Assembly: GCF_900167555.1 (NCBI RefSeq)
Contig: NZ_FUYF01000003.1
Location: 247,964-311,963, forward strand
DNA: 64,000 bases
Reading direction: 5' to 3'
DNA from: Gemmiger formicilis
Lineage (GTDB): Bacteria > Bacillota > Clostridia > Oscillospirales > Ruminococcaceae
The position numbers and the translations under genes were made by a program. Position 1 is the first letter of the stretch. The number at the start of each line of letters is the position of its first letter. Positions 1 through 7,699 of the stretch are shown piece after piece. The notes beneath the pieces are model-generated. The model was not told the DNA's origin and did not search any database. It saw only the letters and a program-made list of their open reading frames with translations.

Positions 1-464
1 TTTGTCCAGGTGTCGGCGGGAAAGCCCATGCCGTTGAGCACCTTTTTGATCTGGGTGTCCATGTTATAAGCGTCCATCGCGTCGATGACAGCGGTGCAGT
101 GGGCGATCTTTTCGGTCAGTTCCGCATTGTGCGGGTCTGCGGCCAGCTGCTTTTGCAGCGCGTCCATCTCCTGCATGGCGTCAAGCGCCGGGGTAAAGAC
201 CAGCCGCATTGTGGCATAGATGTCCAGTGACGGGTCCAGCCGGGCGTTCTGTTCAAGGTAGCCGGTAGTCACGCCGGTGCCGAACGCGGCATCTCCGGCG
301 TCGGGCAGGCTCTCGCCGCAGAGGATCCGCAAAAGCGTCGTCTTGCCGGTGCCGTTGGCACCGATGATGCCGATACGATCCCCGCGCTCGACACCTGCAT
401 TTACATCACGCAGTACCTCGTGTTCGCCGAAGCTCTTGCCTAAGTTTTGAAGTTCCAACAACAT
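1..464 (-). CDS. ABC-F family ATP-binding protein, N-terminal part (runs off window)
   Basis: Reading leftwards from an ATG at 464, the protein starts MLLELQNLGKSFGEHEVLRD and carries a Walker A motif GANGTGKTT near residues 34-42. The stretch after it (YLEQNARLDPSLDIYATM) is the Q-loop region typical of ABC-F proteins. These are soluble duplicated ATPases without membrane domains that act on ribosomes (translation factors or antibiotic-resistance factors). A GAGGA ribosome-binding site lies just upstream. The 3' part lies outside the window, so the second ATPase domain and the subfamily cannot be judged. If the ATPase pair started further upstream, this would be the second domain, but the clear start site argues it is the first. 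Confidence 0.8.
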   Translation of the reverse strand, partial: MLLELQNLGKSFGEHEVLRDVNAGVERGDRIGIIGANGTGKTTLLRILCGESLPDAGDAAFGTGVTTGYLEQNARLDPSLDIYATMRLVFTPALDAMQEMDALQKQLAADPHNAELTEKIAHCTAVIDAMDAYNMDTQIKKVLNGMGFPADTWT

Positions 465-483
465 AGCGGTACATCCTCAATTC

Positions 484-519
484 CAAAATGATGCCGCCGC
501 CTGACAAACGGGCAGCGGC
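484..519 (-). terminator. Candidate intrinsic terminator after yjjG-like gene
   Basis: On the minus strand a 9-bp stem (493-501 pairing with 511-519, one G-U pair) with a 9-nt loop is followed by ATCATTTT. The U-run is short, so this is a moderate candidate only. Confidence 0.45.
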
Positions 520-533
520 AGTGCGCCCTTGCC

Positions 534-1289
534 TTACAGCAGGGCTTCGTTGCTGTGGCGGCGGTTGCGCACACCGATATTTTCTAGTTCCTCCGGCTCC
601 ATCACGATGCGGTAGAGCTCCTCATAGGAGCTCACCGTATATTTGGGCGTGATGCCGGACTTGTTTTCAAGATTGCCGGGGTTGAACCAGCAGGTATCCA
701 CGCCGGCGTTCAGGCCGCCCTTGATGTCGGCCAGCAGATCGTCGCCGACCATCAGCACACGGCTCTTGTTCGTGATGCCGAGGTCACGGAAGGCATGCTC
801 AAACAGCTTGGCGCTGGGCTTGGCCGCGCCGACCTTCTCGGAAATATAGATGCCGTCCATGTACCTGTCGATGCCGGAGGCCGCAATGCGGGACTCCTGC
901 ACGGCAATGGCACCGTTCGAGACGAGGGCCAGCGTGGCGACCTCGCTCAGCTCCTCCAGCGCGGTCAGTGCGCCGGGCAGCAGGTCGGCATGGGTCGCCA
1001 GCAGCTCCTCATAGCGGTCATTCATGGCCTTGCCCTTGCCGTTGTCGGGCAGCTGCATGGCCTGCATGAAGCGGGAGAAGCGGATCTGGAACAGCTTCTG
1101 CTTGTTCAGCTGGCCTTTGGCCAGCGAATCCCACAGCTCGCGGTTGACCTTGTGGTAGGTATCATAAGTGGCCTCGTCGTGGGGCAGCTCGTACTCGGCG
1201 AGCATATCGGTCAGGGCCTGGCGCTCTGCGGCGTCAAAGTCCAAAATCGTATTGTCAACGTCCAGAAGGACGCAGGTATAAATTGCCAT
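534..1289 (-). CDS. yjjG: HAD-IA hydrolase, YjjG-like pyrimidine nucleotidase
   Basis: The 251-aa protein has all HAD motifs: DVDNT at residues 10-14 (nucleophile D10, acid/base D12), SNG at 124-126, the lysine in AAKPSAK near 157, and VGDD at 181-184. A helical cap lies between motifs I and II. Length and the N-terminal LLDVDNTILDF pattern fit the YjjG/YfnB group, which dephosphorylates nucleoside 5'-monophosphates including non-canonical pyrimidines. It lies between an ABC-F gene and an SGNH-fold protein, all on the same strand. The HAD fold is certain; the nucleotidase substrate is inferred from family resemblance. Confidence 0.8.
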   Translation of the reverse strand: MAIYTCVLLDVDNTILDFDAAERQALTDMLAEYELPHDEATYDTYHKVNRELWDSLAKGQLNKQKLFQIRFSRFMQAMQLPDNGKGKAMNDRYEELLATHADLLPGALTALEELSEVATLALVSNGAIAVQESRIAASGIDRYMDGIYISEKVGAAKPSAKLFEHAFRDLGITNKSRVLMVGDDLLADIKGGLNAGVDTCWFNPGNLENKSGITPKYTVSSYEELYRIVMEPEELENIGVRNRRHSNEALL

Positions 1290-1307
1290 CTTTGTAACCT
1301 CGTATGC

Positions 1308-2987
1308 TTATTGCGGTGTGGAATCGGCGGAGGTCGACTCCGGCATCGGCGTGGGCACAGCGGTGGGTTCCGGCGTAGCCGCGGCGCTGACAGTCAGCAC
1401 AAAGACGCTGTCCGCACCGTTGTTGACCGCGTGGATGTGGTAGGTGCCGGGCTCGTTGGCCGTGAAGGTCACCTGCGTGCCCGTTGTGCGCCAGGAGGTC
1501 TCCTCGCAGCCCCAAAGCGTGTCGCCGCTGCCGTTTTCCACGGTAGCCGTCAGCGTCGTACTCTGGCCTGCGGTCAGCGTGCCTGTGCCGCTGATGTTGA
1601 TCGTGGTGGCCTCGGCCTCCACGGTGACGATCAGCTGTGCCGTCGAGAAGGTGCCGTTGATCTCAATGCCTGCCTTGATCGTGTAGGTCCCGGCAGCATC
1701 GGGCTTGAAGGTCAGGCTGCTGCCGTTCTTCTCCATCTCATCGTTGATGGACCACTGGACGTTCGCGGCGTCGTAGGCCTTGTTGCCCAGCTTGACCGCG
1801 GCATTGACAGTCAGGCTTTCGCCCTGCTTGATCGTCGTATCTCCCTTGTCCAGCGTCAGCTCGACGCGGGCGTCATTGAACATGGCCTTGACGGAGATGT
1901 CCTTGGTAATATTGTCATAGCGGGTCGCGGTGGTGACGCCGTCGCTCCACTTGTAGAACACAAAGCCCTCCGCCGCCACTGCCGTGACGTTGACGCTTGT
2001 GCCGGAGTCGGCCTGAATTTCGACGCTGGACACGCCGGTCTGGCCGTTGCCGGTCAGCGTGCCCTTGGCGCTGTCCTCGACCTCATAGCTGGCCGTGAAC
2101 TTCGTCGGCGTCGAGGTCGGCACCGGCGTGTTGCTGCCTGCGGAGGCCGACGCACGCTGCGGGATGTCCGACGTGTCGGGACGGCTGTCCATCGTATTGC
2201 AGGCGTGGCTCTTGGCGTACTCCAGCAGGGCGCGTGCGCCGGAGGTGCTGAAACCGTTGGATTCAAAGTAGGTGCCCTCGCCGTAGCCGCGGGTGTTTTT
2301 AAGGGCCTCGGCGGTGTTCAGGTACTTGAAGCCCAGATCGCTGCTGGCCGCCGCAATGGCCTGGTTGAACTGGTCAATGCGGGTCTGGGTCTCGGCAGCG
2401 TTCGTGCTGTCCTCGGTAACGGGCGGGATGCCCACCGCGATGATGTCGCAGTAGGCGTAGGCCGAGCGGATGCTCTGCAAGAACTGCTTGTAGTCAGCAA
2501 TGAAGGAGTCCACACTGACCGAGCCATCCACATCGTTCGCGCCCAGCACCACAAAGACGCGGCGGGCCTTCATCTTGGGGATGGCCTGCGGGATCGTGTA
2601 GCTGCTGGCGTCCGATGCAAAGTTTACACAGGAGGTGGACAACGCCTTGGAAATCTGCAATCCCTCCTGCCCGACAAACTGATTCAGCGTGATGCGGGTG
2701 TCCTTCTGCAGCGTCACGGCGTACTGGTCACCCGCAAAAATGCTGGCCGTAATATAGGCGTCATCCGCCGCGCTCTGCGGCAGGATGGAATCCAGCGTCG
2801 TATCCAGCGGGTAGGCGTCCGGGTCGTAGGAATCCTTCCCGCCTGCAAACAGGCCCAGCTTCGTCGGCAGCACCCATGCCGCCAGAATGCTCATCACAAC
2901 GGCCAGCGCGCACAGCGCCAGCACCACACACGCTTTGCGCTGTGTCGGGCTCAGGCCTTTTTTCTCCTCATTACGTTCTCTGCTCAT
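1308..2987 (-). CDS. Membrane-anchored SGNH-fold protein with InlB-type and Ig-like repeats, probable pseudoenzyme
   Basis: The chosen start is the ATG at 2987 (559 aa), because an AAGGAGG ribosome-binding site at 3000-3006 is 12 nt away. A TTG at 2999 would leave no spacing. A charged N-terminus precedes one transmembrane helix (about residues 20-42), so the rest should be outside the cell. Residues 75-260 follow the SGNH/GDSL hydrolase pattern: IFAGDQYA for block I, a glycine block (FVGQEGLQ), VLGAND for block III, and a C-terminal block containing FESNGFSTSG. The usual Ser of GDS is Gln and the usual DGxH is absent, so hydrolysis is doubtful. Residues about 310-375 resemble a divergent InlB B-repeat (FYKWSDGVTTATRY...ISVKAMF). 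Two Ig-like modules and a Pro/Thr-rich tail follow. The role is unknown; a surface binding protein is likely. Confidence 0.75.
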   Translation of the reverse strand: MSRERNEEKKGLSPTQRKACVVLALCALAVVMSILAAWVLPTKLGLFAGGKDSYDPDAYPLDTTLDSILPQSAADDAYITASIFAGDQYAVTLQKDTRITLNQFVGQEGLQISKALSTSCVNFASDASSYTIPQAIPKMKARRVFVVLGANDVDGSVSVDSFIADYKQFLQSIRSAYAYCDIIAVGIPPVTEDSTNAAETQTRIDQFNQAIAAASSDLGFKYLNTAEALKNTRGYGEGTYFESNGFSTSGARALLEYAKSHACNTMDSRPDTSDIPQRASASAGSNTPVPTSTPTKFTASYEVEDSAKGTLTGNGQTGVSSVEIQADSGTSVNVTAVAAEGFVFYKWSDGVTTATRYDNITKDISVKAMFNDARVELTLDKGDTTIKQGESLTVNAAVKLGNKAYDAANVQWSINDEMEKNGSSLTFKPDAAGTYTIKAGIEINGTFSTAQLIVTVEAEATTINISGTGTLTAGQSTTLTATVENGSGDTLWGCEETSWRTTGTQVTFTANEPGTYHIHAVNNGADSVFVLTVSAAATPEPTAVPTPMPESTSADSTPQ

Positions 2988-3062
2988 CGGGAACGGCAAC
3001 CTCCTTAATTATCGAAAGCGGGCGTACCCATGGCCACAACCCACCTAGTATACATAGTATGA

Positions 3063-3091
3063 ATTATATCATATTTGCCGGGCTTTGAACA
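3063..3091 (-). promoter_or_regulatory. Candidate promoter of the SGNH-fold gene
   Basis: On the minus strand a perfect TATAAT (-10, 3063-3068) lies 17 bp after TGTTCA (3086-3091), a weak -35. It sits about 75 nt upstream of the start codon and just after the terminator of the neighbouring operon. Confidence 0.4.
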
Positions 3092-3132
3092 TGGTTTTCA
3101 AAAAATTGTCACGTATTACAATTTTATTACAA

Positions 3133-3162
3133 GCAAAAAGCCCGGGATTTGACATCCCGGGC
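3133..3162 (-). terminator. Intrinsic terminator of the TrpXYZ-like operon
   Basis: On the minus strand a perfect 9-bp stem GCCCGGGAT/ATCCCGGGC with a 5-nt loop is followed by TTTTTGC. It begins 17 nt after the ATPase stop codon and ends the three-gene operon. Confidence 0.85.
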
Positions 3163-3178
3163 AAAATTGGGTTCGATT

Positions 3179-3973
3179 TCAGGAAAGCAGCATTCTGTCG
3201 TTGGCAAGCTCGCCGTCGCTGACCTGCTCAAAGCGCTGCAGCAGGTCGCTGACCTGCAGGTTCTTCTTTTCCTCGCCGCGCACATCGTAGATGACGTGAC
3301 CCTCGTACATCATGATCAGGCGGTTGCCGTACTTGATGGCATCCTTCATGTTATGGGTGATCATCAGGGTGGTCAGGTGGTTTTCCTCGACGATCTTCTC
3401 GGACAACGTCAGCACCTTGGCCGCGGTCTTGGGGTCAAGGGCGGCGGTGTGCTCGTCCAGCAGCAGGAGCTTGGGCTTTTTGAGGGTCGCCATCAGCAGC
3501 GTGACAGCCTGGCGCTGACCGCCGGAGAGCAGACCGACCTTGCTGGTCATACGGTTTTCCAGCCCCAGATCCAGCGTTTTGAGCAGCTCGTAGTATTCGT
3601 CGTGCTCCTTCTTCGTGATGCCGATCTTGAGCGTGCGGGCAAGACCCCGGCGGGCCGCCAGGGCCAGGTTCTCGTCGATCTGCATCGTCGCGGCAGTGCC
3701 CATCATCGGATCCTGGAACACGCGGCCAATGTACTTGGCACGCTGGTGCTCGGACAGGCGGGTCACATCCTTCCCGTCAATAATGATTTTGCCCATATCC
3801 ACCGGCCAGACGCCCGCGACGGCGTTCAGCATCGTGGATTTGCCCGCGCCGTTGCCGCCGATGACCGTGACAAAGTCGCCATCCTCCAGCGTCAGATCCA
3901 GTCCCTTCAAGGCGACCTTCTCATTGACGGTTCCTGCATTGAAGGTCTTGTATACATTCTTGATCTCAAGCAT
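3179..3973 (-). CDS. ABC importer ATPase, TrpZ-like
   Basis: The 264-aa ATPase has Walker A GGNGAGKST at 39-47, signature LSGGQRQ near 150, and Walker B LLLLDEHTAALD near 172. The His in DEHTAALD replaces the usual Pro, which is common in this subfamily. Its start overlaps the permease stop by 8 nt, so translation is coupled. With the permease and a PF04392-type binding protein it forms a three-gene importer. Family members include streptococcal TrpXYZ for aromatic amino acids; the substrate here is not proven. It would bind the cytosolic face of the permease and power uptake. Confidence 0.85.
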   Translation of the reverse strand: MLEIKNVYKTFNAGTVNEKVALKGLDLTLEDGDFVTVIGGNGAGKSTMLNAVAGVWPVDMGKIIIDGKDVTRLSEHQRAKYIGRVFQDPMMGTAATMQIDENLALAARRGLARTLKIGITKKEHDEYYELLKTLDLGLENRMTSKVGLLSGGQRQAVTLLMATLKKPKLLLLDEHTAALDPKTAAKVLTLSEKIVEENHLTTLMITHNMKDAIKYGNRLIMMYEGHVIYDVRGEEKKNLQVSDLLQRFEQVSDGELANDRMLLS

Positions 3974-4913
3974 TGTCCTTGCCTCCCTTTTTCACGGGTA
4001 CTTTGGTGAAGTATTTGCCCTTCCAGTACGGGATGGTCAGGAACACGGCCACGACCAGCGCGGTCAGCAGCTTGAGGTCATCGGTGGACAGACCCATGCG
4101 CAGCACGAAGTTCATAACGATGTAGTAGATGATCGCGCCGATGACAGCGGCGGTCAGCTTGAGCGCAAAGTTGCGGAAGATCTTGCCGAAGATGACCTCA
4201 CCGATGATGACGGCGGCCAGACCGATGACGATGGCGCCGCGGCCCATGTTGATGTCCGAGAAGCCCTGGTACTGGGACAGCAGACCGCCAGCCAGCGCCA
4301 CAAGGCCGTTGGAAACCATAAGGCCGAGCACGATGGTGACGTTCGTGTTGATGCCCTGGGCGCGGGCCATGTGCTGGTTTGCGCCGGTAGCGCGCAGCGA
4401 GCAGCCAAGCTCCGTGCCGAAGAACCAGTACAGCACACCGATCAGGACCGCGCAGAAGATGAGCAGCACGAAGATCGGGTTGTTGAGCGCCAGCGCGCGG
4501 ACATAGCGGGCCGAGACCAGCAGGCTGTACTTGTCCACACTGATGGGCAGGTTTGCCTTGCCGCCGCCCGTGCCGGTGCCCATGATGCGCAGGTTGATAG
4601 AATACAGCGCCAGCTGGGTCAAAATACCGGCCAGAATTGCCGGGATGCCGCAGGCCGTGTGGAACAGACCCGTGACAAGGCCCGCCAGCATACCGACCAG
4701 CGTGGCTGCCACAAGGGCGACGCCCACAGGCACGCCGTTGAGCACCAGCACCACGCAGACCGCGCCGCCCGTGCCGAGGGAGCCGTCAACGGTCAGATCG
4801 GCCACATCCAGAATGCGGTAGGTAATGTACACGCCGATGGCCATGATGCCCCAGATGAGGCCCTGCGCCACAGCGCCGGGCATGGAGTTTACCAAAGAGG
4901 TCAGGAAATCCAT
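3966..4913 (-). CDS. ABC importer permease, LivH/BPD_transp_2 type, TrpY-like
   Basis: The 315-aa protein is very hydrophobic, with about eight to nine predicted membrane segments. It contains the GxxxGxxxA-rich helices typical of the branched-chain amino-acid permease fold (BPD_transp_2). Motifs such as DLTVDGSLGTGGAV and SNGLVALAGGLLSQYQGF (a cytoplasmic coupling loop) are characteristic of TrpY/YtrD-type permeases. It sits between the binding-protein gene and the ATPase gene, in the order binding protein, permease, ATPase. The transporter class is clear; the ligand is inferred only from operon type. Confidence 0.85.
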   Translation of the reverse strand: MDFLTSLVNSMPGAVAQGLIWGIMAIGVYITYRILDVADLTVDGSLGTGGAVCVVLVLNGVPVGVALVAATLVGMLAGLVTGLFHTACGIPAILAGILTQLALYSINLRIMGTGTGGGKANLPISVDKYSLLVSARYVRALALNNPIFVLLIFCAVLIGVLYWFFGTELGCSLRATGANQHMARAQGINTNVTIVLGLMVSNGLVALAGGLLSQYQGFSDINMGRGAIVIGLAAVIIGEVIFGKIFRNFALKLTAAVIGAIIYYIVMNFVLRMGLSTDDLKLLTALVVAVFLTIPYWKGKYFTKVPVKKGGKDNA

Positions 4914-4942
4914 AAAAACATCCTCATTTCGTAAAGCATCAA

Positions 4943-4982
4943 AACAGCGGGGAAAGAGAGTAATCTCCCCTTCCTCGCTGTT
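4943..4982 (-). other. Intercistronic hairpin between binding-protein and permease genes
   Basis: AACAGCG (4943-4949) pairs with CGCTGTT (4976-4982), with an inner GGGG/CCCC pairing. It lies in the 99-nt gap after the binding-protein gene and is not followed by a U-run. Such hairpins often protect the upstream mRNA so that the binding protein is made in excess. That role is inference. Confidence 0.5.
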
Positions 4983-5012
4983 ATGATGATTTTCAGTCGC
5001 TGTTCAGTTCAA

Positions 5013-6053
5013 TCAGCCGATAGCCACGTAGTCGGACGGCGGGGTGATGCCCAGCGCCTCGCAGTTGGCGGCGTTGTACTTCTTGGTCACGTTCGGAGCG
5101 AACTCAACGGGCATCGCAGAGACGTCCGCGCCGTCCGCGAGGATCTTGGCAGCCATCTCACCGGTGGCGTAGCCGAGGTCGTAATAGCTGATGGAGAGCG
5201 TTGCAACGCCGCAGCCGGAGCAGATGCCTTCCTCACCGGCCACAACGGGGACCTTGGCGGGGATGACAACGTTTGCGATGGCTTCGGTGTTGGAGGCTGC
5301 GGTGTTGTCAGTGGGGATGTAGATGACGTCGGAGTTATCGGCGGCAGTCTGGGCCACGGAGGTGACGTCGTTCGTATCGGTGAAGGCATAGCGGGCAACG
5401 GTGTAGCCCTCCTCGGTCAGGTAGCCTTCAATGACGTCGCACTGGTAGACGGAGTTCGGCTCTGCACTGCAGTAGAGCAGACCGACGCTCTTGGCATCCG
5501 GGAAGAGTTCCTGGATCATGGCTGCCTGCTGGTCCAGCGGAGCCAGGTCAGAGGTTCCGGAAATATTGTTGCCGACAGTGCCGGTCCAGTCGCTGATGTC
5601 CAGCGCGGTGGCGTAGTCAGTGATGGAGGTTCCCAGCACCGGGATGTCGGCAGTCGCCTGTGCGGCGGCCTGCAGCGGTGCGGTGGCGTTGGCAAGGATC
5701 AGGTCAACGCCGTTGGAGACAAAGCCATTCACAATGGTGGCGCAGTTGGCGGAATCGCCGGAGGCGTTCTGCTCGTCAAATTTGACGCTGCCCTCGCCCA
5801 GCTTCTCGGCCAGAGCATCCTTGAAGCCCTGAGTAGCGGCATCCAGCGCTTCATGCTGGACAAGCTGGCAGATACCGATGTTATAGACCTTGCCATCCGC
5901 AGCGACGGTGCTGTCAGCAGTGCTTGCAGCAGCCTCGGTGCTGGAGGCGGTGTCCGCAGCAGAAGCGGCGGTGTCGGTGGATGCGGTGGAGCCGCAGGCG
6001 GCCAGACCCATGGTCATGGCGGCTGCCATCATAAGGGAAACTGCTTTTTTCAT
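5013..6053 (-). CDS. ABC importer substrate-binding lipoprotein, TrpX-like (PF04392)
   Basis: The start is the ATG at 6053, giving 346 aa, preceded by a GGAGGAAT ribosome-binding site; an upstream in-frame extension lacks one. Residues 1-20 are a lipoprotein signal peptide (MKKAVSLMMAAAMTMGLAAC), with LAAC as lipobox. An Ala/Ser/Thr-rich linker follows, then a two-lobed periplasmic-binding fold with YNIGICQLVQHEALDAATQG at the start of lobe 1. Features such as LILANATAPLQAAAQ, PVLGTSITDY and VPVVAGEEGICSGCG fit the ABC_sub_bind family. It is first in the operon and has its own promoter. Confidence 0.85.
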   Translation of the reverse strand: MKKAVSLMMAAAMTMGLAACGSTASTDTAASAADTASSTEAAASTADSTVAADGKVYNIGICQLVQHEALDAATQGFKDALAEKLGEGSVKFDEQNASGDSANCATIVNGFVSNGVDLILANATAPLQAAAQATADIPVLGTSITDYATALDISDWTGTVGNNISGTSDLAPLDQQAAMIQELFPDAKSVGLLYCSAEPNSVYQCDVIEGYLTEEGYTVARYAFTDTNDVTSVAQTAADNSDVIYIPTDNTAASNTEAIANVVIPAKVPVVAGEEGICSGCGVATLSISYYDLGYATGEMAAKILADGADVSAMPVEFAPNVTKKYNAANCEALGITPPSDYVAIG

Positions 6054-6101
6054 GTCTATTCCTCCATAGTACCTGCTGCGCAACCTTTTTGTTTCAGGTG
6101 T

Positions 6102-6126
6102 ACACCCGCGTCTCCTCACGCGGGTC
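6102..6126 (-). other. Leader hairpin in the TrpXYZ-like operon
   Basis: ACCCGCG and CGCGGGT form a stable stem in the 5' leader (about 95 nt) between the promoter and the ribosome-binding site. I looked for T-box features (a specifier loop and the AGGGTGGNACCGCG element) and did not find them. The leader is also too short for a T-box. Confidence 0.4.
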
Positions 6127-6155
6127 CCTCCTGCGCAGCCGGTTTAGTGCTTTAA

Positions 6156-6185
6156 AGTATAGCACACTTCACCGGTTTAAAGCAA
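6156..6185 (-). promoter_or_regulatory. Sigma-A promoter of the TrpXYZ-like operon
   Basis: On the minus strand TTGCTT (6180-6185) and TATACT (6156-6161) are 18 bp apart, about 100 nt upstream of the binding-protein start codon. Confidence 0.65.
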
Positions 6186-6261
6186 GCGCAAATACGTATA
6201 ATGCGTCCTGTGATTTGCAGCATTTTTTGGTTATGTTGACGAATATCCAAATTGATGCCCC

Positions 6262-6334
6262 GTAGGGGCGGATCCCATATCCGCCCGCGGTAGTTACCGC
6301 AGGCTGCGCGAGTACATATAGAATGCGCCCCTGC
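6262..6334. repeat. Dispersed two-hairpin repeat, copy 1
   Basis: The element starts GTAGGGGCGGAT and ends ATGCGCCCCTGC. It is made of two hairpins: GGGCGGAT/ATCCGCCC and the right arm TATAGAATGCGCCCC. Similar units occur at 21385-21464, 26754-26832 and 31458-31537, always between genes. The GTAGGGG...CCCCTAC ends make it look like a small non-autonomous or REP-like repeat. Confidence 0.7.
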
Positions 6335-6340
6335 GGAGGC

Positions 6341-6376
6341 AAACAAAAAGCCCCAGCTTGCAAATAAGCTGGGACA
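6341..6376 (-). terminator. Intrinsic terminator after the EIIA gene
   Basis: On the minus strand CCCAGCTT pairs with AAGCTGGG, followed by GCTTTTTGTTTG. It lies 11 nt after the EIIA stop codon and ends the lspA-rluD-HAD-EIIA run. Confidence 0.85.
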
Positions 6377-6386
6377 ACTTTCGGTG

Positions 6387-6860
6387 TTATTCCGCAAAAC
6401 AGGCGTTTTCCGCCTTGGCGATCAGCTCCACAAAGCGGTGGGGGTTGCTGGCTGTGCGCAGGCTTTCCACAAGGTCGCTGCGGCTCAGAAGGTTTACGAG
6501 CCGCGCCAGGATCTGCAGATGCAGGCTCTCACTGCCCGGCGGAACAGCGATCATGAACACAAGATCCACGGGTTCCCCGTCCGGTGCGCCCCAGTCGACA
6601 CCGCGGCGCAGCAGCAGCGCCGAGATGCCCGGTGCGGACACGCCCGCGTTGCAGGCGTGGGGCAGCGCAATGCCGCCCCCGATGGCCGTTGTGCCGCCGA
6701 ACGTTTCCCGGTAGCTGACCGCATTGTAGTAGGCATTGCCGTTGGTGATAACGCCGATGCCCTCCTGCAGCTCGACCAGAATGCCGAGCGCGTCGGCAGA
6801 GTTATCGATCTTTGCATAGAGCAGTACGCCCTTGGGGTTCATCAGTTCGCTGACCTTCAT
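6387..6860 (-). CDS. PTS EIIA domain protein (fructose/nitrogen type, PF00359)
   Basis: The ATG at 6860 (157 aa) is favoured over a TTG at 6866, because the GAGGT ribosome-binding site then has 6-nt spacing. The single domain is PTS_EIIA_2, with the phospho-accepting His in GIALPHACNAG (near residue 74) and the family motif GGTTAIGGGIALPH. No EIIB or EIIC gene lies nearby, so it may be an orphan EIIA that regulates other proteins (as EIIA-Ntr does) or works with a distant permease. It follows the Cof-type HAD gene by 2 nt, so both are probably co-transcribed with rluD and lspA. Confidence 0.8.
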   Translation of the reverse strand: MKVSELMNPKGVLLYAKIDNSADALGILVELQEGIGVITNGNAYYNAVSYRETFGGTTAIGGGIALPHACNAGVSAPGISALLLRRGVDWGAPDGEPVDLVFMIAVPPGSESLHLQILARLVNLLSRSDLVESLRTASNPHRFVELIAKAENACFAE

Positions 6861-6862
6861 CG

Positions 6863-7699
6863 TCAAACCTCACGTCCTTCGGCTCTGCTGATCAGGCTGT
6901 ACAGATACTCCCCCACTGCGCCCTCGGCGCAGGTGCAGGTCGTCACATGGTCGGCGGCAGCCTTGACCTCTGCCGGTGCGTTGGCGACAGCCACGGCGTA
7001 GCCGGCCTCCCGCATGATCTCCAGGTCATTGTAGTAATCACCGATAACGACGGTGTTCTTCATGGATTTGCTCATGAGGGCGCACAGGTCATGCAGACCG
7101 CTGGCCTTGCTGACGCCGCTGGGCATGATCTCTAAGTAAATGCTGTTCGTGGCCAGGAAGTAGTTTTCCCGCCCGTAGTACCGCGTCTTGGCGTACTGGC
7201 CCAGTTTGCGGATGCTCTCCGGGTCGGAGGCAAAGACGACCTTGACCCAGCCGTCGGGCACACTCTCCACCGGGCAGGCAATGCTGCCGAGGTGCTCGTC
7301 CACCTGATGGGCGTGGGTCACCTCATTGGCATGGATGACGAACATCTCGCCGTTTCCGGCCATGACCTCCACGCCTATATGCGGAAACTTGTTCAGGATG
7401 TCAAGGATGGCCGTCGTCGCCTGCTCGCGGTTCAGCGTTGAGCGGTGCAGCACCGACTCGGCGGAGAAATCATACAGCAGCGCCCCGTTGCAGGAGATGG
7501 CCGGCAGCGACAGGCGGATGTTCCCCAGCGCCGCGCGGATGGACTCCGGCGGGCGGCCCGTTGCCACCGTGAAAAGCCCCCCCATGCCGGTGTACAGCTG
7601 GATGACCGCGCGGTTGCAGGCGGGGATGCCCTCCTTGGCCGTCAGCAGTGTATTATCCATATCACAGATCACAAGGGTATCGCTTAGGGGTGGTTTCAT
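6863..7699 (-). CDS. Cof-type HAD-IIB phosphatase
   Basis: The 278-aa protein opens with CDMDNTLL (residues 12-19, the catalytic Asp pair) and has VATGRPPES for motif II. A C2B cap lies in the middle, and VVIGDYYNDLEIMREAG gives motif IV. GVSKASGLHDL just before it supplies the conserved Lys. These fit the Cof/YidA group, which dephosphorylates sugar phosphates, pyridoxal phosphate or flavin mononucleotide. The substrate cannot be told from sequence. It overlaps the rluD stop by 4 nt, so it is translationally coupled to it. Confidence 0.8.
   Translation of the reverse strand: MKPPLSDTLVICDMDNTLLTAKEGIPACNRAVIQLYTGMGGLFTVATGRPPESIRAALGNIRLSLPAISCNGALLYDFSAESVLHRSTLNREQATTAILDILNKFPHIGVEVMAGNGEMFVIHANEVTHAHQVDEHLGSIACPVESVPDGWVKVVFASDPESIRKLGQYAKTRYYGRENYFLATNSIYLEIMPSGVSKASGLHDLCALMSKSMKNTVVIGDYYNDLEIMREAGYAVAVANAPAEVKAAADHVTTCTCAEGAVGEYLYSLISRAEGREV

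Noticed and set aside
795..3008. 737-codon plus-strand open frame
   Set aside because: It is antisense to the HAD and SGNH genes, has low-complexity GC-driven composition, no family features and no ribosome-binding site.
3149..4934. Long plus-strand open frames over the ABC importer genes
   Set aside because: They are shadows of two convincing transporter genes and have no recognisable domain.
6054..6155. T-box or tryptophan-responsive leader for the TrpXYZ-like operon
   Set aside because: The leader is about 100 nt with a single hairpin, lacks the conserved T-box element, and has no U-run terminator.
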